NCBI GenBank assembly: GCA_028023455.1
Contig: JAQFVV010006221.1
Location: forward strand, 9,221,011-9,285,010
Direction of reading: 5' to 3'
Origin: Epiperipatus broadwayi
Lineage: Eukaryota > Onychophora > Udeonychophora > Euonychophora > Peripatidae
DNA length: 64,000 nt
Shown here piece by piece: positions 57,373-64,000 of the stretch. The notes beneath the pieces were generated by a model, which was not told the origin of the DNA, did no database searches, and worked only from the letters and a program-made list of their open reading frames with translations. A program made the position numbers and the translations under genes. Numbering within the stretch: the stretch's first letter is position 1; each line of letters opens with the position of its first letter.

Positions 57373-58129
57373 GCTGTTATTGATATTTTTTAAAAAATTC
57401 TATATTTGGAAAGTAATTAACTTTTTTTTTTAAGGAGAGGGAGAAATATGAAAATTGAATATATTTTGTTATACCACCCCCAACGTTTTTTTTTTTAAAG
57501 ACATGGCTTACTTCACATTTTTTAAAATTTCATTCATGTTACTTACATTCATAAAGGTAAAATAAAAGAGAATGGAAGTCAGTAATAAAAGGGCGACTAT
57601 ATTTTAAAATTAAACAAATAGTTGTTCTTTAATAAATTCTTTATCTGAAGGAGATTGAATAATCAGGCTTAAGGTAGTACGGTAAATACTTGCTAAATTA
57701 TCGAGTGATAGTTACTAATTGTTACCTTCTTAACATTATTTATGCTAGCATTTCAATATTTATAACTACAGTACAATTTTAATTTTCTCCTTATTACTAT
57801 CTTCCTAACTTGAAATAAAAAAAAAACCATAGCTACTTATTTAAGTTCCGTCTAAAAATAATATGAATGATACTATAAAATTAATACCACTATTTTAAAT
57901 ATTTACTACTTTTGTTTATAAATTGATGACGTTTTATTACACTTTTAATAATGTAACGCGAAGAAAAAAAACTAGACTTGACTACCCGAGAATTGAAGTT
58001 CGTCAAATATTTTTACAAATATCAGTAAAAATATTCACATTATTTGAAAATAAAAGAATAAATAATATTAAAAACTCACTTAATAACTCTGTCTATCATT
58101 TTCATGAACGTGCAACGTAAGTCCTATTC
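57373..58129. other. AT-rich non-coding sequence
   Basis: The frame 57923-58120 has no recognised motif. Nothing else. Confidence 0.45.
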
Positions 58130-58680
58130 TTAAACATTATCGGCAACATGAAGCCAAAGTCCAAAACTGCTTTTATAAAGACTTTCCAGTATAGAACTTG
58201 ACAGAGTTAAATAGAAAACAACTCCGTCTTTAAGTCATATAAGCTCCGGCTTTCTTGACATAACCAAGCTTTTAGTCATACCCAATCCCACTTAAATAGT
58301 ACAGCTGATAACAGAATTCTAAATCCTCAGGCTTACCGTAGTTGAGGCCGGTGCTTGAGGTTCCAGCAACTAGAATAACACCAGCCCATATCCTCGTGAT
58401 ATAGTCTCACGATAAATCAAGGTGTGGTAGCATGCTTGAAAACATTCTGATATAAAAATCACAGTAATAGCCGGTTGGTCATCTGAACCCAAAGGGCAGT
58501 AGAATTTAAGTTATCAGTACAGTGGTCACAGACAAACAACATTCCATAAACAAGAAACCCCAGCTTAGCCGAGACAAGTATTACTAAACAATGCAATGAT
58601 CAGGGCAATTCTCTCTTGTGGAATAAACCATTATATTCTAAAAGGGAAGTTAGGTTGTAATGCGGAACTCGGAAATTTAT
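58130..58680 (-). other. Compositionally distinct island, possible non-coding exon
   Basis: More GC and more complex than its surroundings (gaggccggtgcttgagg, ccagcccatatcctcg) and not repeated elsewhere in the window. On the minus strand a tttatatcag acceptor-like site and a ctacg|gtaagc donor-like site bracket 58337-58446. No frame is open across that interval, so it could be a non-coding or 5' UTR exon. Function unknown. Confidence 0.3.
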
Positions 58681-60502
58681 TAGTAAGCTCTACTTTAAAT
58701 CATTATTAATAAATTGGTGACTCTAGCTTTGACAGCTTTAATTTGGGTGACTTATTATTTTTAATGAACTATTCTGTAAACTACTAAAGTTCTTATTTGG
58801 AGTTAATGCTAAATGAAAATATCCAAATCAAAGTTTAAGAAAGCCAGCCTATTAATTAGAAGTAATTTGTCAAATTATTTAAATGAAAACAGGCTAACTT
58901 TTTAATTTATATTTTTCAAAGAAGAAATAGGTACCAATTTCACCTTTCCAGATAAATTACTTATATACTTTGCAAAAAATATATTACGGCCTTCGTTTGT
59001 ATGCGGATGTGTGTGTATATACATATAAATACACACATAAATATAATGTTTAGAGATCTTTTTTGTAAAGAAGTTGACGAGATTGTAAGAGTTGTTTAAT
59101 GCTAAGTAAAAGGTGCCTAGATCAATTCTCAAATTTGGGTTACGGAAAGATAGAAAAAAATTGTCTGCGTATTGAATAAAACTGTTAGACTCTACTATTT
59201 TGGTATGTGAATGTTGCCTGATTTCATGTCAGTTCTACAGTAAATCATACTTAACATTGGTTATTTCTAAAGAAGAAAGTACTGTACAATAATTTCTCCG
59301 GGCATTTCTGTTTTCCTTTATATTTTCAAATACTTACAGATATTTAATTTGGAATTTATCATTAAATTAATTTACTTACAGATATTTCTTTCATAAAACT
59401 GTCAATTATCACCCTTCTCCTACACACTTTTTCTTTCATATCTTCCAAAGACTTTATCATATGGATGAAGTGTTAGTATTTATTCATTTTATATTTAAAA
59501 TCCAAAGCGCATGTGCAACAGTTTAATGCTGTTTAGATATTATTGTTTATAAAAAACATCGCGCTATATAAAATAATTGACTTATTTCATATCTTTTATA
59601 AAAGTTTCTAGCAATATGAACTTTCATATTTCCTCAGCTTCAAATTTTACACGTTCCACGTTCAATCTAATTCCTTTTCATAATTTATTGGAAAACTAAT
59701 CGTTTTAACTTATTCTTTGACATTGCATTCTCTTGCAAATTCAGATTTCTACAGCTTTCCAACTTTTCATCATTTTTCCTAATTATCCACATCTCTCTGT
59801 TTCATTACAAACAATATTTTTAAGAAGACATTTTCTTAAATATGATTTGAATAAACAGAATAGCCTCCTATTTATTTATAATAAAATCAATTTAGATTTG
59901 CAATTTTTATTCCAATTTTTTAGTTGTTATTTTCATCTTCAGTCAGCCAGTCTCTCAAATATTTAAAAACTCTAAAACTTACTGTTTTGTGCTTTACTTT
60001 TATTAATTTTGTTTTCCCACCGTCTAATTTTATTGCTTTAGCTTGTTTGCACTTATTTTCATTGAAATTTATAGCAAAATTGGTTATTAAATGATGTTTA
60101 ACCTGGCGGTGATGAGTTGATTCGACATTTTCATTTTAATTCAGTACAAGTACTTGTTTTCCCTCTGAATCTTTATTTTATATATAAATATTAATTTCAT
60201 TTGATTTCATAACTTTTTAATTTTTTGTAAAAATAAATCCCTTTGGATGAGAAGATTCTTGAGTCTGCTATTTATAAATAATAAAAAAAAGGTTCATATA
60301 TCAATAGAGAGTGAATATCGCTGAATTACTGATGACAAATTTCCATTTGATTTTGATAAATTACTGAATAAGAGAACTATAATTATAAAAAAAATGAAAG
60401 AGAAAAAAAGATTATTTAAGATTTTTTAATATATTTAAAAAAATACAGAATTACCAATTTTTAAATTAATAAAAGCAATGCTGATTATTATTATCATTAT
60501 CA
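58681..60502. other. AT-rich non-coding sequence
   Basis: The frames 58902-59132 (-) and 59733-59966 (+) are low-complexity. No repeat or RNA was recognised. Confidence 0.45.
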
Positions 60503-60572
60503 AACAGGCAAAACCCAGCCAGAGTAATCACTGGATGCAAGAAGGTGATCATGTGATGTTTAGTGTTTTATT
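60503..60572. mobile_element. Miniature B-family remnant
   Basis: A minus-strand B end (acaggcaaaacccagcc, then agagtaatcactggatgc) is fused directly at gaagg to the plus-strand 3' end gtgatcatgtgatgtttag. All sequence between, including the ribozyme, is missing. Confidence 0.7.
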
Positions 60573-60619
60573 GTAGTTGTTAATGTTGCTACATTACTAC
60601 TGGGTGGTATTAAATATTT

Positions 60620-60830
60620 CATTTAAAATGGCCCATTGACTTTTTAGGCTCCTTAAAGCAACATTCTGCATTGTGATGGTGGAGTCTATTTACTCCATTT
60701 CTTGTTATTCTCTTTTGCTTTCACCTGCAACTATTCTGAGCATTATATCCTTTTCTAATGAGTTAGTTCATCTCATGATATGTTAAGCGTAGAACAATTT
60801 CCACCCAATCATTTCAGTTTCAAATGAGAA
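60620..60830 (-). pseudogene. LINE 3' coding fragment
   Basis: Minus strand reads NSLEKDIMLRIVAGESKRE and then a DSTITM piece, the degraded form of the (L)EKDxMLGxVxGxRxRGRxxxRW motif near the end of several non-LTR elements. About 200 bases, broken by stops. Confidence 0.55.
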
Positions 60831-60918
60831 TTTTGAACTAAACTGATCAGGAATCCACATATTCAGTTTTTCCTGACCATGACGTCATCAAAAGTTTTTG
60901 CCAGAATCATTTAAAAAC

Positions 60919-61024
60919 AACTTATTAAATATAGTTGTATTTATATATTGGACTAAATAGTTCAATATATAAATATAACTGAAATGCCTTCATCAAAAAC
61001 CTTCACAAAAACTTATTAAATATA
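60919..61024. mobile_element. Minimal D-family hairpin with perfect 15-bp target duplication
   Basis: aacttattaaatata lies at 60919-60933 and 61010-61024. The 76-bp insert is a near-perfect hairpin (agttgtatttatatattg, short loop, caatatataaatataact). It is followed by a one-sided end, gaaatgccttcatcaaaa and cttcacaaa, matching the D 3' end near 50480-50510. Only the last part of the element was copied, yet it is still inverted. Confidence 0.8.
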
Positions 61025-62525
61025 TGTAAATAATTAAAAGCACACACATAACTTGGCACTATTTCAAATTATAAAAAGAAATACTAAGCTTGGGTTTTAT
61101 ACACAATTAATAAAGCTATACATATAAATTGATAAGCTAAGCACTTTTGGGAATTCTATGTTCCCATATTCTTAGCTCTTTTCACTAATTGCAATAAGAT
61201 TGTCCTTAGCTCATGTCTGTTTATTGTAAGAAATTATTTAGTTTTGATTGTACATTCGTTATGTATATTCTAGTAAAAGTAGTTTTACCATAAGACTTGG
61301 GACCATCTGTATTTTTATTTTTACATTGTTGCATGGCTAAGCATTTTGAGGCTTTTAAAAATTGATGCCTACCATTCATTATTTAATATTTCAATACCTT
61401 ATTTTATATTTTTTTTTATTAAATGTAAATAGGTAATATCTGATGAACTGAATTATCTGTAACAGATTAGAAGATATAGATTATGTAGATTAAACTGATT
61501 TTTTAATTATGTATTGCCTTAAGTAAATTATAGATTTATTTAAAATTTGCTATTATGCTTGATTAAACAGTTTGCATCTTCACTAAAGATACAGCATTAT
61601 TTCATACGTCATATATTGGATCTATTTTAAAAAATAAATACCATGATAATATTAGCCATGCAATAATGGTGTATTTGGAATGCTTATATTTTGAAGCAGT
61701 TTTAAAGATTTAACAGCAGATAGTCTAAACTATAAATCAATTCTTTAATATATCCATTAGTGTACATTTATACATGATGATTAATAAAAAAATAACCCAG
61801 TACATATTGCTAGCTGAAAATTCAAATACAAACTGATTAAAACATTCTTACCAAATGCTATGTTTTATTCACAGAGGGTGTTATTGACAAAACATCATGT
61901 TTGGGAGGTGACAAACATTTTATGATGATTAATATACAAGTTATTGAGTTCCATAACTAATTCACTTATTCATAATTTCCTTCATCTTAGTATTAATAGA
62001 TAAACATATTAATATTGACTACATGAATTTATAATATTTTATCATGTTAGAAAGGTTTGCTTTTACACATTATATAATAATAAAGTCTTATTTAAAGGTA
62101 GATGAGACATAGCCATTGATATCTGAAAGGAATAAAATAAGCAGATTAAAAAAAGAGTATTAATATATGTGGATATATTTGTATTTTATGGACTGTATAG
62201 TCATTGTAAAATTCGTGTTTAATTTAATAACTTTTTATGTTTTGTCTTCTTTGCTTATCTGTATTTACATTGATTATCTAATTAATTCATAAGCATCTGT
62301 TTATCATGGTAAGAATAAGTGATAAATTAATTCTTATTTCAAAAAGCAAAGTAATTTAGTATTGACAAGATTGTTGGATTAAATATATTAGCTTTAGTAA
62401 TTTTATGGATGTGGAGAAATAAATTTCCATTTTTTTTCTTTTATTTATTATAACTACATAGTTTGATATCTATGTCAAATTTTTGTCTTATTGCAATTCT
62501 TAATAATTTATTAAATCTCATAGTA
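61025..62525. other. AT-rich non-coding sequence
   Basis: No feature is supported. Confidence 0.5.
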
Positions 62526-62609
62526 ATATTTACTAAGGCAATAAACCTTTAAGCATGTGCACTTGAAAATGTGAAGTTATTGACCTCTACAGGTCTTAAC
62601 CACAAGCTT
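62526..62609 (+). repeat. 85-bp conserved short repeat, copy 2
   Basis: Matches copy 1 through actaaggcaataaacc, agcatgtgcacttg, gacctctacaggtc and ttaaccacaagctt, with a few substitutions between (ttattgacc instead of tagggacc). Confidence 0.8.
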
Positions 62610-62777
62610 ATGCTTTAAATCAATAATCAGTATTCCCTGTAAATGCTATTAAAATCATACAAACATCATCACCTGTGACAAGCACAAGATCATTCACTTA
62701 AATTAAAATGAGTTTGAATCTTATTTATATTAAGAACATTTGTTTTGCTTTATTTTGATTATGTAACCATCAAAACT
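62610..62777. other. AT-rich non-coding sequence
   Basis: No feature is supported. Confidence 0.5.
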
Positions 62778-62952
62778 TCACATGATCACTATTTCATATG
62801 CTTACACATGCTGTTAATATGAGTACCAAACTAGTCTAGGAATGTTGGATGAGTAGACACTACTAGATAGAGATTTTATGCATAAACCTTCCTGCATTCT
62901 TTGATTATGAAGGCTTGCACTTGATGGCACTACTGTATGGAGAATTTTATCC
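62778..62952. mobile_element. Short B-family inverted insertion
   Basis: A minus-strand 3' end (cacatgatcactatttc to ctgttaat) is joined to plus-strand B that starts aaactagtctagg and ends gtatggagaattttat. The internal junction is the same as in the 33068 insertion. The flanking tatgtaa on each side is a possible short duplication, not convincing. Confidence 0.7.
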
Positions 62953-63753
62953 TTATATATATGTAATGCAATCAGTCTGACAGTTTTACTTTAACTCTTA
63001 TTCTGGGGCAGTTGGCTTTCATTAGCTACTGTTCTAGGTAAAGTGCTTTCTAATTAAGTAATTATAAATGGATAACTCCACACATTAAATATTTCCAGAT
63101 TTATTATAACATTTATATACATATTTGTAAAAATTCAATCATAGCTATTTTTTTGAAGCATTCTGATAAAAGTTTACTTTTTTATTTTTATTATAAATTA
63201 TGATGAGATGTGATACATTCAATTGTGCTTTTTCACTCATTAATTATTATTTTAAAATCATTCCATTTGAATTTTCATATTGCTGAGTTTTATTTATATA
63301 TAGTGAAATTATCAGCCAAATTATTTAAACGCTAAACTTTAGTGATATCCATTAGTTAATAATTTTACACAGTATTCAGCTCTGGTCTATTTAAAATTAA
63401 GGATGTAAAATGACCTATTCAACTCAATAGTAAATAGAAAATAATATTTAAAAAATCAAAATCAAATGGATGCTTAAAAAAAACCAATTGGACAATAGTT
63501 GAAGTAAATATAGTGCAATTTATAAAATGAATGATCATTTGATGAATTATTCAGATGGTTATATAACATTTTATCACTTAAATGACATAACAATATCATT
63601 CAATTGACTACATTGAGTTAGTTTCCACTCTGCTGGAAATTGATGAAGTAACTTGTAGTTTGTGGGTTTATTGCTCTTCTATTGTAGTAAACTGGACAGA
63701 GTGCAAAGATATTTAATAAAATATGTGAAGAAATATCTATGGTGTCTTAAATA
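62953..63753. other. AT-rich non-coding sequence
   Basis: No feature is supported. Confidence 0.5.
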
Positions 63754-63835
63754 GTATTTACTAAGGCAATAAACCAAAAGCATGTGCGGTTGAAAATGCG
63801 AAGGTAGTGACCTCTACAGGTCTTAACCACAAGCT
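63754..63835 (+). repeat. 85-bp conserved short repeat, copy 3
   Basis: tatttactaaggcaataaa, agcatgtgcggttgaaaat, gacctctacaggtc and ttaaccacaagct are preserved. A small deletion removes ctt after the first block. Copies 2 and 3 lie about 1.2 kb apart in the same orientation. Confidence 0.8.
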
Positions 63836-64000
63836 ATAATTCTTAAACCTATATTAAATGTAAACCTGAAAAAGAACTGCATTGACAATTAGTTCTACAA
63901 AATACAACTTTCTACATCTTGCAAACAATATGGTTTACAAAATTTTGGTTTGCTTTTGACAATCTAATGTCTTAAAATATTAAATGATGGGTGATATAAC
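63836..64000. other. AT-rich non-coding sequence
   Basis: No feature is supported. Confidence 0.5.

Overview
This is an AT-rich, repeat-dense stretch of an animal nuclear genome. Evidence: tRNA-derived SINEs with A-rich tails, several non-LTR (LINE) retrotransposon lineages decayed to different degrees, hAT-type MITEs with 8-bp target duplications, and no bacterial-style gene packing. I cannot name the phylum. Mollusc, cnidarian, flatworm and chelicerate were all considered. No complete host protein-coding gene was found. Most open reading frames are chance frames in AT-rich DNA or pieces of dead reverse transcriptases. A few short stretches look like isolated host exons: 16311-16376 (+), 25194-25314 (+) and 28692-28884 (-). 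A CpG-richer patch at 29480-29571 and a compositionally distinct island at 58130-58680 may also belong to host genes.

Layout. 0-8.4 kb: non-coding DNA with hairpin retroelement copies (called B and A here), a truncated SINE, a large palindrome interrupted by a B element, and an old LINE. 8.9-12.6 kb: two copies of LINE-alpha (reverse transcriptase plus a C-terminal Cys/His domain), the first sitting inside a B element. 12.8-15.2 kb: two SINEs, the best A inverted dimer, a hAT MITE and a palindrome with a SINE in one arm. 15-25 kb: mostly featureless, with a B copy, a hAT MITE and LINE 3' scraps. 25-35 kb: LINE remnants, B inverted dimers and a third LINE-alpha copy abutting a B dimer. 36.7 kb: a very clear hAT MITE. 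38-39 kb: a LINE remnant. 43-53 kb: a dense cluster of hairpin elements, including a ~350-bp tandem array and inverted dimers called D, E and F. 54-64 kb: another LINE remnant, a miniature D hairpin, B scraps and two copies of an 85-bp repeat.

The most interesting theme is a set of short non-autonomous retroelement families (A, B, E, the tandem array, and less surely D). They carry hammerhead-ribozyme cores: CUGANGA, helix II, GAAA, a tiny helix III, then UH and a helix I partner. Many copies are inserted as head-to-head inverted dimers flanked by 13-16 bp target-site duplications. The 3' end is complete on one side only, and the arms meet at their 5' parts. This resembles hammerhead-bearing Penelope-like elements and retrozymes. 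It suggests insertion by target-primed reverse transcription with fold-back copying. The ribozyme calls come from hand alignment and were not computed.
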